A stretch of DNA of 8,273 bases from the NCBI GenBank assembly GCA_005878995.1, contig VBME01000071.1, positions 1-8,273 on the forward strand, in the 5' to 3' direction. A program made the translations under genes and the position numbers. The first letter of the stretch is position 1. Every line of letters starts with the position of its first letter. The stretch comes from Methanobacteriota archaeon. Its GTDB lineage: Archaea > Thermoplasmatota > Thermoplasmata > RBG-16-68-12. Positions 1-5,715 of the stretch are shown here, piece after piece. Under the pieces are notes generated by a model. It was not told the origin of the DNA. It searched no databases and worked only from the letters and a program-made list of their open reading frames with translations.

Positions 1-224
1 ATGCGGTTCCCGTCGAGGACGCGCAAGAAGTGGGTGCGGGCTCCGAGGCCTTCAACGAGCTTGAACCAATGAGCCGAGGTTCGGCAGAGGGTTTCCCCTT
101 TGTGCGGGACGAGGGTGGGGATCACCTTGTCGAACACGCTGATCTGGTCCGTAAAGACGAACTCGAGTTCGGTCTTGGAGACCTCGTAAACCTCCTTGAC
201 CTTGCCCTTCCGGAGGAACCGCAT
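1..224 (-). CDS. purC: SAICAR synthase (PurC), N-terminal part, cut by the window edge
   Basis: Phosphoribosylaminoimidazole-succinocarboxamide synthase joins aspartate to CAIR using ATP in cytoplasmic de novo purine synthesis. I translated the minus strand from an ATG at 224 and read 74 residues before the left edge with no stop. Visible are the ATP-binding start RKGKVKEVYEV (residues 5-15), the family signature FTDQISVFDKVIP (about 24-36) and HKGETLC followed by an HWF segment (about 41-53), all typical of SAICAR synthase. The rest of the enzyme (normally 230-300 residues) lies outside. An in-frame GTG at 257, directly after the TAA of the upstream DJ-1/PfpI gene, would add 11 arginine-rich residues. 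I prefer the ATG because family members start only a few residues before GKVKEVY. Neither start has a clear Shine-Dalgarno site. It is the last visible gene of the minus-strand operon. Family assignment is firm; the start is less so. Confidence 0.87.
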   Translation of the reverse strand, partial: MRFLRKGKVKEVYEVSKTELEFVFTDQISVFDKVIPTLVPHKGETLCRTSAHWFKLVEGLGARTHFLRVLDGNR

Positions 225-257
225 GAACCGACGTCGCCGGGAGACGGACAGGACCAC

Positions 258-875
258 TTAGGGATTTGGGTGGCGGTGGTACTCGATTCGGTCCTCGACC
301 TCCCGAGCGAGTTCGGGGCCGAAGTGTTTCTCGAGGAGGTGCAACCCCAAGTCGATCGACGCGGTGACGCCCCCCGCGGTCGTGACAAGGCCATCTTCCA
401 CGACTCGGTCCTCGACCACGTCCGCGACGGTGCGGAGCTCGTCCATGAAGCTTCGGTGCGTGGTCGCCTTTCTCCCCGCGAGGAGCCCTGCGGCGGCAAG
501 GATCAGGGCGCCGGTGCAGACGCTCGCGATCGGCTTTTCCGTGCCAAAGTTCAGGAGCCGCGAGAGGAACTCCCGGTCCTTCACGACCTCCGCCCGTCCG
601 GCGCCTCCGGGAACGATGACGAGATCGAGGTCGGAGAGGTCCCGAAGCACTTCATGCGCGAGGAATTTCATGCCGAGCGCGCCTGTGATTTCTTCTTTCA
701 TGGCGCGGAAGCGGACCGTCAGGTCGAGCTTCGGGTGGAGTTGCTTTGCCTTCGCGAGGACTTCATAGACCCCGACCGCGTCGAGTTCCTCTACGCCGTC
801 GTACAGGAGGATGCCGATCCTCACGAGGAGAGGCGTGAGCGTCGCGAGGCTTAATCGTTCCGTTCCGAATTCCAT
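258..875 (-). CDS. DJ-1/PfpI (ThiJ) family glutamine amidotransferase-like protein
   Basis: A 205-residue protein of the DJ-1/PfpI superfamily, cytoplasmic, with a flavodoxin-like fold. Seen: the N-terminal strand GILLYDGVEELD (21-32) with the conserved acidic residue in the EELD turn, VIVPGG at 86-91, and the nucleophile elbow ASVCTGALILAAAGLL with Cys120. ATTHRSF (137-143) supplies the usual His140, and GGVTASIDLGL follows at 168-178. The ATTH and GGVTASID blocks resemble the isonitrile-hydratase/ThiJ-like branch more than the glyoxalase/deglycase branch, but the substrate cannot be read from sequence. The ATG at 875 gives 18 residues before the first beta strand. A GTG at 824 (188 aa, starting VRIGILLYDG) fits the family length better, and no Shine-Dalgarno site settles it. 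It lies 24 bases after the KaiC-like gene and its TAA is 33 bases before the purC ATG, so it is probably cotranscribed with both. Confidence 0.88.
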   Translation of the reverse strand: MEFGTERLSLATLTPLLVRIGILLYDGVEELDAVGVYEVLAKAKQLHPKLDLTVRFRAMKEEITGALGMKFLAHEVLRDLSDLDLVIVPGGAGRAEVVKDREFLSRLLNFGTEKPIASVCTGALILAAAGLLAGRKATTHRSFMDELRTVADVVEDRVVEDGLVTTAGGVTASIDLGLHLLEKHFGPELAREVEDRIEYHRHPNP

Positions 876-899
876 CGGGTCCGTCCAGGGTTCGTCGAC

Positions 900-1652
900 T
901 CAGAAGACTTCCATGTCCCCGTGGACCGCGAGACCTTGGTCCGTGATGCTGTACGGCTTCACGGACCGCGGGTGTTTGAGTCGTCGCATCTTGATGATTT
1001 GGAGGACGAGCTGGACCTCCCCATTCTCTCGCTCATTGAAGCGAAGGCCGATGACCCCATCCGAGACGTACTCCACCAGCCCATCCCTCGAAGACCGAGG
1101 GTTTTCGTCCTTCACTTCGGCCGTGAAGACGCACGTGGCGCCCGTCGACTTGAGCTGCTTACACAGGAGGAATAACTTCTCCCGGCGTTCCTTGTCATCC
1201 GCGAACAGCATGTTGAGGAGGCTGATCGAGTCGATCGCGACCCTGGACGCGCCGATCCGTTTGATGAAGTCCGGAAGCTCGGACCGGATTCGCGTCACGG
1301 TCGTCTTGGCGTCCGCGGGTTCCAGCTTCACAATGTGGAGCTTCTTCTCTTTGATGAACTTCGGGAGATCCCAACCGAACGAGGCCGCATTGGCGACGAC
1401 GGAGTCCGTGTCTTCTTCGAGCGAGATGAAGATGCCTTTCTCCCCGTTGATTAGCCCTTGCATGAGGAACTGGAGTGCGAACGTGGTCTTTCCGGTCCCG
1501 AACGACCCGAGGACCGTGATGATGTGTCCCGAGGGCACCCCACGCCCGAGCATCTCGTCGAGACCGTCGATCCCTGTGAGGACGAAGCCTTCCGCGGCCG
1601 GGTCGTCCCCCGCCTCCGATCGTGTCGAAGCCGCTTCCGTCTCGACCATCAT
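900..1652 (-). CDS. KaiC-like RecA-superfamily ATPase, single domain, catalytically intact
   Basis: A 250-residue cytosolic ATPase of the KaiC/RadA/RAD55-like group. Seen: the family opening TGIDGLDEMLGRGVPSG (26-42), an intact Walker A GSFGTGKTT (49-57), paired catalytic glutamates in ISLEED (E79, E80), and a Walker B ending in RVAIDSISLL with Asp141. Only one KaiC domain is present, against two in cyanobacterial KaiC. Archaeal single-domain KaiC proteins usually act as ATP-dependent switches in signalling, motility or DNA-related complexes; the role here is unknown. The upstream gene encodes a paralogue with a degraded P-loop and ends six bases before this one, suggesting a heteromeric pair. 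There are two consecutive ATGs (1652, 1649). The Shine-Dalgarno GAGGTG is 2 bases from the first and 5 from the second, so initiation at 1649 is more likely. Residues about 3-22 are acidic, Ala/Thr-rich and probably disordered. Confidence 0.92.
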   Translation of the reverse strand: MMVETEAASTRSEAGDDPAAEGFVLTGIDGLDEMLGRGVPSGHIITVLGSFGTGKTTFALQFLMQGLINGEKGIFISLEEDTDSVVANAASFGWDLPKFIKEKKLHIVKLEPADAKTTVTRIRSELPDFIKRIGASRVAIDSISLLNMLFADDKERREKLFLLCKQLKSTGATCVFTAEVKDENPRSSRDGLVEYVSDGVIGLRFNERENGEVQLVLQIIKMRRLKHPRSVKPYSITDQGLAVHGDMEVF

Positions 1653-1654
1653 CC

Positions 1655-1660
1655 CACCTC
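1655..1660 (-). promoter_or_regulatory. Shine-Dalgarno site of the KaiC-like ATPase gene
   Basis: Read on the minus strand this is GAGGTG, a good match to the archaeal Shine-Dalgarno consensus. It overlaps the TGA stop of the upstream gene (1661-1659). Spacing to the second ATG (1649) is 5 bases, against 2 to the first, so it supports the second codon and also suggests that translation of this gene is coupled to termination of the upstream one. Confidence 0.65.
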
Positions 1661-2549
1661 ACGAGATCCGTTCCATGAACACGACGACGAGCCCGTTGTT
1701 CGAGGAGACCATCGTCGGGAACCGCGCGATCTTGTCTCGCGGCAAGTGCGGCAGGACTCCCGTGAACTTCTCGAGGTACATGTACCGCTGGCGGGTGCTC
1801 GACCGGGGGGAGGTCCGCCACTCGAACACGAGGCAACCGTCCGTGCTGTCCATCAGGAGTTGCTCGTGTCGCCTCTCCAGGATCCCCCGCGTCAGCATGA
1901 GGTAAATGAGGCCGTTCCACCGCTTCGCCGCTCGCTGTAACCCTTTGATCGTCGTCACGAGGTCCCGCATCTCGACGACCTCCGAAACCGCGAGGTCCGT
2001 GATGGAGTCGATCACGACCATTGAGTCGCGTGCGTTCTCATCCAAGAAGGTGACGAGTTGCTCCAAGATGTTCCCGGAGGGGAGATCAAAGACGTCTTCC
2101 TCTTGCGTCCAGGCCGATGGCACGACGCTGTGGCGGAAGTACATGCTTGAGAAGTCCCTGAGGACCGTGTGGTCGCGGAATGCGCGGTAGTAGTCCCCGT
2201 TGAACGACGTCGCGAGCTCCTGCAGGATGATCTCCTTGGAACGGGAGAAGGTCACATAACAGACCTGGTGCGGAAGCTCGGAGTGGTCACAGTGATCGCC
2301 GAGGTAATAGTGACGCGCTTGGGGGCGTTCGTTCACCAAGGAGGTCTTCGCGGAGGCCGTGTACACGTATTCCTGCATCCCCGCTCCCACATCGCCCAGG
2401 AGCAGGATGGTGGACCCGCTCGGGAAACCCCCGTCAACGATGCTGTCGAGGTCCGCGATCCCGGTTGGCACCTTCCGGACGCGCGTTGGCTCGAGCGGTT
2501 CCGGGAGGGCGTCGACACTCGAGTAAATGCTCTCGCGCGTTAGAGCCAT
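1659..2549 (-). CDS. KaiC/RadA-like protein with degenerate ATPase site (predicted pseudo-ATPase)
   Basis: A 296-residue protein with the KaiC/RAD55-like layout but damaged catalytic motifs. The opening VPTGIADLDSIVDGGFPSG (27-45) is the canonical entry to a KaiC domain. Where Walker A should be it reads GDVGAGMQEY (52-61), so the Lys and Thr/Ser that bind phosphate are Met59 and Gln60. The stretch equivalent to the catalytic glutamate pair reads VTFSRSKE (99-106), with Ser-Arg instead of Glu-Glu. The Walker B-like strand is kept: SMVVIDSITDL, Asp181. Insertions around 76-95 (HYYLGDHCDH) and 118-160 make it longer than its neighbour. The frame is intact over 296 codons, so it is not a decayed gene. 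It probably serves as a regulatory or structural partner of the intact ATPase six bases downstream. The ATG at 2549 has no Shine-Dalgarno site but lies about 35 bases from a TATA-like box. It is the first gene of the left operon. Confidence 0.85.
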   Translation of the reverse strand: MALTRESIYSSVDALPEPLEPTRVRKVPTGIADLDSIVDGGFPSGSTILLLGDVGAGMQEYVYTASAKTSLVNERPQARHYYLGDHCDHSELPHQVCYVTFSRSKEIILQELATSFNGDYYRAFRDHTVLRDFSSMYFRHSVVPSAWTQEEDVFDLPSGNILEQLVTFLDENARDSMVVIDSITDLAVSEVVEMRDLVTTIKGLQRAAKRWNGLIYLMLTRGILERRHEQLLMDSTDGCLVFEWRTSPRSSTRQRYMYLEKFTGVLPHLPRDKIARFPTMVSSNNGLVVVFMERIS

Positions 2550-2580
2550 CCCAATCGGCCCGCGCTATCCCGGTCGTTTC

Positions 2581-2588
2581 GATAAAGC
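2581..2588 (-). promoter_or_regulatory. Candidate TATA box of the left (KaiC-pair to purC) operon
   Basis: The minus strand reads GCTTTATC here, preceded by an A-rich stretch (ACAAAAGA) that could serve as BRE. Its centre is about 35 bases upstream of the ATG at 2549. With the usual archaeal distance of about 27 bases, transcription would begin near 2557 and leave a leader of only about 8 bases. Found by eye, not scored against a matrix. Confidence 0.4.
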
Positions 2589-2658
2589 TCTTTTGTAAAC
2601 GGTTGCGAGGCGAAGATGTCCTCGAATGTGCCTGCCGGTTTCTCGTCCCGTTGCCGTC

Positions 2659-2689
2659 CACTTATATCGATGTGCGATAATTTTATTGG
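2659..2689. promoter_or_regulatory. AT-rich promoter-like island
   Basis: An AT-rich patch in otherwise GC-rich sequence. It holds CTTATATC (2661-2668) and TTTTATTG (2681-2688), both TATA-like on the plus strand, and the second also reads AT-rich on the minus strand. If used rightward, starts would fall near 2692-2712, giving a leader of about 200 bases for the gene at 2913. A start closer to that gene is not obvious. Direction and use are uncertain. Confidence 0.3.
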
Positions 2690-2691
2690 CT

Positions 2692-2715
2692 CGCGCGTGC
2701 GCGCGTGGCGCCACG
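2692..2715. repeat. Alternating CG/TG tract ending in a 12-bp palindrome
   Basis: Bases 2692-2707 alternate pyrimidine and purine without a break (CGCGCGTGCGCGCGTG), a composition prone to Z-DNA. It overlaps the perfect palindrome CGTGGCGCCACG at 2704-2715. Placed just downstream of the AT-rich island, it could be an operator for a dimeric regulator or a structural element. The sequence is plain; the function is guessed. Confidence 0.45.
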
Positions 2716-2903
2716 TTGCGCTGGTTGTATTCGGTGAGTTCGGGAAGCGCAACCATGAGGATCCGCAAGTCAGCCTAGCTCGATTGCCGTGCGGAAGAGT
2801 TTGTCAACCCGATTGGAGGAATCGCGCCATCAAAGCCTGATTATCAGCGTCCGACACCCGCATCGGTACGTTGAAGTGGCCCACTTGCGGTTTGGGGAGG
2901 TCC

Positions 2904-2909
2904 GGAGGG
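2904..2909 (+). promoter_or_regulatory. Shine-Dalgarno site selecting the ATG at 2913
   Basis: GGAGGG lies 3 bases before the ATG at 2913, with another purine run GGGGAGG at 2894-2900. The frame stays open upstream to an ATG at 2871, but that would add 14 residues carrying a Cys and Gly-rich stretch ahead of the first membrane helix. The ribosome site argues for 2913. Confidence 0.55.
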
Positions 2910-2912
2910 ACG

Positions 2913-3395
2913 ATGCCGACCGTCCGCAACCCTCTCGCAGGTTTCGCGCTCACGATCGTCGGAGCCCTCGGGCTCTCCTTCCTCGTCGGCGTGCCGTTCA
3001 TTCTCTTCGTCCCTCAGTTTGATCGCGGGTTGATTTACTTCTACCTGCCGTTCGCCCTCTTCGGAGCAGGATTCTTCGCCGGCCGGACGACGTTCCTCGG
3101 TTCTCTCGGATTCCTGGGCGGGACCCTCGGTGGGTTCCTTGGCCTCTATGCGTTCCAGTCCTTGTTCGTCCCGCAGGGGTGGCCCCTCTGGCCTGCATGG
3201 ACGTCCCTGATTACGCTCGGCTTCAGCGCGATGTGCGGCCTCGGCGGCCTCGCGACCGGGAAGCTGGGCCTCCGGCGGATCGACCGGATGACTGCGAACG
3301 CGCCGAAGATGCGGCGGTGCCAGAAATGTGGGGCAAAGGTCGGCGTCGCGGCCCGCAAGTGCTGGTCCTGCCGGTCGTACCTGCCGCCGACGTGA
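2913..3395 (+). CDS. Four-helix membrane protein with C-terminal zinc finger
   Basis: I do not recognise a named family. From the ATG at 2913 the protein has 160 residues. Hydrophobic segments at about 9-33, 38-58, 61-83 and 95-117 look like four membrane helices, the third very Gly/Leu-rich. A short basic stretch (118-135) leads to a C-terminal zinc finger: CQKC (136-139) and CWSC (150-153), ten residues apart, ending SYLPPT. The second knuckle, CWSC, and the spacing match the two fingers of the small membrane protein at 7406-7735, although the Trp and Asn of the RanBP2 pattern are replaced here. The positive-inside rule puts the finger in the cytoplasm. Such proteins are common among archaeal hypotheticals and may recruit nucleic acid or a protein partner to the membrane. 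It is monocistronic, with RPA genes converging from the right. Confidence 0.8.
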   Translation: MPTVRNPLAGFALTIVGALGLSFLVGVPFILFVPQFDRGLIYFYLPFALFGAGFFAGRTTFLGSLGFLGGTLGGFLGLYAFQSLFVPQGWPLWPAWTSLITLGFSAMCGLGGLATGKLGLRRIDRMTANAPKMRRCQKCGAKVGVAARKCWSCRSYLPPT

Positions 3396-3398
3396 GCG

Positions 3399-3418
3399 GC
3401 CGGATCGTCTGATCCGGC
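3399..3418. terminator. Perfect 8-bp hairpin between convergent genes
   Basis: GCCGGATC (3399-3406), loop GTCT, GATCCGGC (3411-3418). The hairpin begins three bases after the TGA of the membrane protein gene and touches the stop of the RPA-associated gene (3421-3419). Being symmetric, it would form in transcripts of either strand. Neither side has the T-run typical of archaeal termination; rightward it is followed only by a pyrimidine-rich stretch with scattered Ts. It may mark 3' ends or block read-through rather than act as a classic intrinsic terminator. Confidence 0.5.
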
Positions 3419-4303
3419 TCAAATCTTCTTCATTCGGCCGAGGATGGGTTCGTAGATTAGGCCCTTGTCCAGAAGGGAGTTGATCGATTCCTCGAGCGCG
3501 TCTTTCGGGACGCGTCTTGACGTCGCGGCCTCGAGGATGCCTTCCCAAGGCGCGCCTTTCCCGTCTTTGTCGAGCGTCGCGATGATCTCGAGGACGGTCG
3601 CCTCTGACTCGTCCGGCTCGCTCGCGGGTTCCTCGTGGGCGGCGGGCGCCGGTTCCGGCGCGGGCTCGCCGAGGCCCACCGGCTCCCGGTATTCGGGCAG
3701 GAGGTACCGCAAGCCTTCTGCGAGCATCGCGGTGTATCGGGACAGGTCCACCTTCCCATAGTGGCTCACCGCTTGCACGATTCCGTCTGCGATCGCTGCT
3801 TTCACGCCGATTTTCACGAGTGCCTCGACGGTCAAGGGGTCCATCTTCTGGGCCTCCGCCATCGCGTCGAGCCGTTTCTGGAGGGAACGGCACGCTTCGA
3901 GGATCCAGTAGTCCCGAACCGTCTCGTCGACCGCCTTGACGCGTTCCGGCCGGATCGAGGTGTAGACCGCGCCGGACTCGGGAGAGTAGACGCGGCTCTT
4001 GCCGACGATCGCGCCGAAGACGGGCGGCTTGAGCTTCGAGAGGGTCGCCGCGGCCTCGGGCTGGTACTGGCCCGCGTAGACGTGGAACGTGCCGGTCGGG
4101 TCCGAGATCCGGGCGCGCCACATTGGCTGCGCGTCGCTTCCGACGTTCTCCACGTCCGTGATGACGCCGACGACGAAGACGCGGTTCACCTTCGCGCCGA
4201 GCGGTGTGACAACGTACGAGGGCGCGCGCTCGCCGCCGCCATCCAGTTCAAGGCTCGCGTCGTTGTATTCCGACGCGAACAGCCGCCAGGCGACCTCGCG
4301 CAT
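3419..4303 (-). CDS. RPA-associated protein: OB fold plus winged helix (COG3390-like)
   Basis: Partner of archaeal replication protein A; such genes are typically cotranscribed with RPA and are thought to act with it in ssDNA binding during replication and repair. From the ATG at 4303 it has 294 residues. About 35-125 form a predicted OB fold (RVFVVGVITDVENVG, WRARISDPTGTFHVYAGQY). A helical stretch follows at 126-205, then a Pro/Glu/Ala-rich acidic linker at 209-235. The C-terminus (236-294) looks like a winged helix (VLEIIATLDKDGKG, SINSLLDKGLIYEP, ending GRMKKI), reminiscent of the RPA32 C-terminal domain. The open frame continues upstream to 4684, but that part lies over the RPA gene and is a shadow. 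The start at 4303 is fixed by the TGATG overlap with the RPA stop and by a Shine-Dalgarno site at 4312-4318. Confidence 0.88.
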   Translation of the reverse strand: MREVAWRLFASEYNDASLELDGGGERAPSYVVTPLGAKVNRVFVVGVITDVENVGSDAQPMWRARISDPTGTFHVYAGQYQPEAAATLSKLKPPVFGAIVGKSRVYSPESGAVYTSIRPERVKAVDETVRDYWILEACRSLQKRLDAMAEAQKMDPLTVEALVKIGVKAAIADGIVQAVSHYGKVDLSRYTAMLAEGLRYLLPEYREPVGLGEPAPEPAPAAHEEPASEPDESEATVLEIIATLDKDGKGAPWEGILEAATSRRVPKDALEESINSLLDKGLIYEPILGRMKKI

Positions 4304-5676
4304 CACGCGGACCCCTCCAGCCCTTCGAGCATCTCCCGAGCCTCCGTCTGGACGTCGACCTTCAGCATCTTCGCGGACGCGACGATCATCATGAGCCCAT
4401 AGTCGTCCGACGTCACGTCCCCGCGGACTTCGATCGGCTGGGCGACGAGGACGTCCGCGAGTTCGTCCCGCACGACGTCCGTGGACATCGCGTTCCTCGC
4501 GGCCTCGATGCATGCGTCGAGGGTCTTGTCCAGGAGGGCTTCCGTGAGCTCGCGGTCGAAGACCGCGGTCAGCGCACCGGAGCCGTCGTCCAAGACGGCC
4601 TTGACCCGCAGGTCCGGCTCGCCTTTGACTTCGCCGTGGAGCCGGCACGCGCCCTTCCGCAGGACCCGGCGGCACTCCGGGCACCGGTAGACGAGGCCGG
4701 AGCCTTCTCGGAGATCAATCAAGATCCCCCGCACCGTCACGTCGGCGGCGCCGCCGCGCTCTGCGAGATCTTCGATCCACATCCGCGGGCTCGCGCTCAG
4801 CACGTCCAGGGGCGGCAGGAGGTCCGGTTTCAGGCGAGTGATCGTCGCCCGCTCGTCGAAGCTGATTTGCGGGATGCCTCGCCACGTCTTCACGTACGCT
4901 CCGTCGATCCGGATGGCCTCCCCGTCCGCCAGGCCGAAGTCCTTCCACGCGCTGAACTGGGTCTTCCCCGTCTCATCGGCGAGGACGCCGGAGAAGACGG
5001 CCTTGGGCGTGCCATCGACCTCGACTTCCCGCCGCTCGACGGACAGGATCCGCGCGGTCACTTGGACGTTCGACGCACCTTCCCGGAGGTCGACGACCCG
5101 TACGGGCGTCGGCTTGCCCACGTACAGCGCGCCCGTGCCCGGCTTGTATTCCGGGAGGGCATCCGCCGCTTCCTTCGCGACGACGGTCCGGAAGCCGAAG
5201 TTCACCTGGACCTGGCCCCGGTACTCCTTTGAGTACGCGTTCTGGACGCGGACGACGTCGCCCTTCGCGAGGGTCACGGGGAGAGGCTCCCAGGCAGTGA
5301 AGGGGATCGTCGTCGTCGGATCGCCGAGGATACCGTACAGGATCCGCTTCGTCTCACCCTCCACCGTTACGTCCTTCTCGTTCACGCTGACGATTCGGAC
5401 CAGCAGGTTCACGCTCTGCTCCCCGGGGACCAGCTCGCGCAACGTCTTGCTGACGCCGACCGCGAGGGTCGCGGGGTTCCCGCCGTGCTTCTTCACGATC
5501 GACCGCTTCGCCGTGTCCAGCGACACGCGGTAGACGTTCAGGTAGCTCGACAGCTCGCGCTCAATCTCTTGCTCGCTCACCTTGTCGCCGAGCGCCCGGG
5601 TGATGTCATGCACATGGGGCGCCAACTCTTCTTTCGTAGAATCACGTTCCTGAGGCGTGTCTGTTTCTCGCCTCAT
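4303..5676 (-). CDS. rpa: Replication protein A large subunit (archaeal ssDNA-binding protein)
   Basis: A 457-residue single-stranded DNA-binding protein for replication, repair and recombination. Seen in order: an N-terminal helical region (22-66, with VSEQEIERELSSYL and AKRSIVKKHGG) typical of archaeal RPA; a first OB fold at about 85-168 (LLVRIVSVNEKDV, FTAWEPLPV); a second at about 190-282 (VTARILSVERREV, FSAWKDFGLADGE); and a third at about 298-440 interrupted by a zinc finger with Cys332, Cys335, Cys344 and His347 (C-x2-C-x8-C-x2-H). The repeated F(T/S)AW motif supplies the aromatic bases-stacking residues expected in these folds. The layout resembles the euryarchaeal RPA1/RPA41 type with three OB folds and a zinc finger. 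The ATG at 5676 has no Shine-Dalgarno site but lies 21-28 bases from a TATA box, suggesting a leaderless mRNA. It is the first gene of a two-gene operon with the RPA-associated protein. Confidence 0.94.
   Translation of the reverse strand: MRRETDTPQERDSTKEELAPHVHDITRALGDKVSEQEIERELSSYLNVYRVSLDTAKRSIVKKHGGNPATLAVGVSKTLRELVPGEQSVNLLVRIVSVNEKDVTVEGETKRILYGILGDPTTTIPFTAWEPLPVTLAKGDVVRVQNAYSKEYRGQVQVNFGFRTVVAKEAADALPEYKPGTGALYVGKPTPVRVVDLREGASNVQVTARILSVERREVEVDGTPKAVFSGVLADETGKTQFSAWKDFGLADGEAIRIDGAYVKTWRGIPQISFDERATITRLKPDLLPPLDVLSASPRMWIEDLAERGGAADVTVRGILIDLREGSGLVYRCPECRRVLRKGACRLHGEVKGEPDLRVKAVLDDGSGALTAVFDRELTEALLDKTLDACIEAARNAMSTDVVRDELADVLVAQPIEVRGDVTSDDYGLMMIVASAKMLKVDVQTEAREMLEGLEGSA
4312..4318 (-). 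promoter_or_regulatory. Shine-Dalgarno site of the RPA-associated gene
   Basis: The minus strand reads GGAGGGG, 8 bases before the ATG at 4303 and inside the last codons of RPA. Together with the one-base overlap TGATG (stop 4305-4303, start 4303-4301) it indicates coupled translation of the two proteins. Confidence 0.6.
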
Positions 5677-5695
5677 TCCTGAGGAAGATTCCGCG

Positions 5696-5704
5696 GTATA
5701 AAGA
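5696..5704. promoter_or_regulatory. TATA box between RPA and the GNAT gene, readable in both directions
   Basis: The minus strand reads TCTTTATAC and the plus strand GTATAAAGA. For RPA the box is 21-28 bases upstream of the ATG, which would put the transcription start at or very near the start codon. For the rightward GNAT gene the expected start would be near 5726. The 39-base gap has no other AT-rich stretch, so both genes may depend on this element. Identified by eye. Confidence 0.5.
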
Positions 5705-5715
5705 GGTTCGGCGAG

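Larger units (their letters stand above)
2550..2912. other. Intergenic region between divergent genes; no convincing gene
   Basis: These 363 bases separate the minus-strand KaiC operon from the plus-strand membrane protein gene. Short open frames occur on both strands (for example 2565-2768 minus and 2616-2840 plus), but they translate to basic, compositionally shapeless peptides without motifs. It contains the operon TATA candidate at 2581-2588, an AT-rich island at about 2659-2689, an alternating purine-pyrimidine tract at 2692-2707 running into a 12-bp palindrome at 2704-2715, and a small dyad CTGATTATCAG at 2837-2847. I see no tRNA, C/D box pair or other recognisable RNA. Confidence 0.6.

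Noticed and set aside
30..854. Long plus-strand open frame (274 codons) opposite purC and the DJ-1/PfpI gene
   Set aside because: It is antisense to two genes with clear family motifs, and its translation is highly charged without domains. GC-rich codon use leaves few stops on the opposite strand.
811..1905. 364-codon plus-strand open frame opposite the KaiC-like genes
   Set aside because: Ser/Arg-rich translation without motifs; the opposite strand carries Walker A and Walker B motifs.
2565..2768. Possible 67-residue gene in the intergenic region, minus strand
   Set aside because: TTG start, no ribosome site, basic featureless sequence, and it would cover the operon's upstream regulatory stretch.
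2640..2912. tRNA or box C/D small RNA in the long intergenic region
   Set aside because: No T-loop GGTTC-type motif with a matching acceptor stem and no paired C and D boxes were found by eye.
2844..4121. 425-codon minus-strand open frame across the membrane protein, hairpin and RPA-associated gene
   Set aside because: Arg/Glu/Pro-rich shadow translation. It crosses two well-supported genes on opposite strands and has no recognisable domain.
4304..4684. Upstream extension of the RPA-associated reading frame
   Set aside because: It would overlap the RPA zinc-finger region by about 380 bases and is Arg/Gly-rich. The TGATG junction and Shine-Dalgarno site fix the start at 4303.
4636..5232. 198-codon plus-strand open frame inside RPA
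   Set aside because: Antisense to the second and third OB folds of RPA; low-complexity Arg/Asp/Pro composition.
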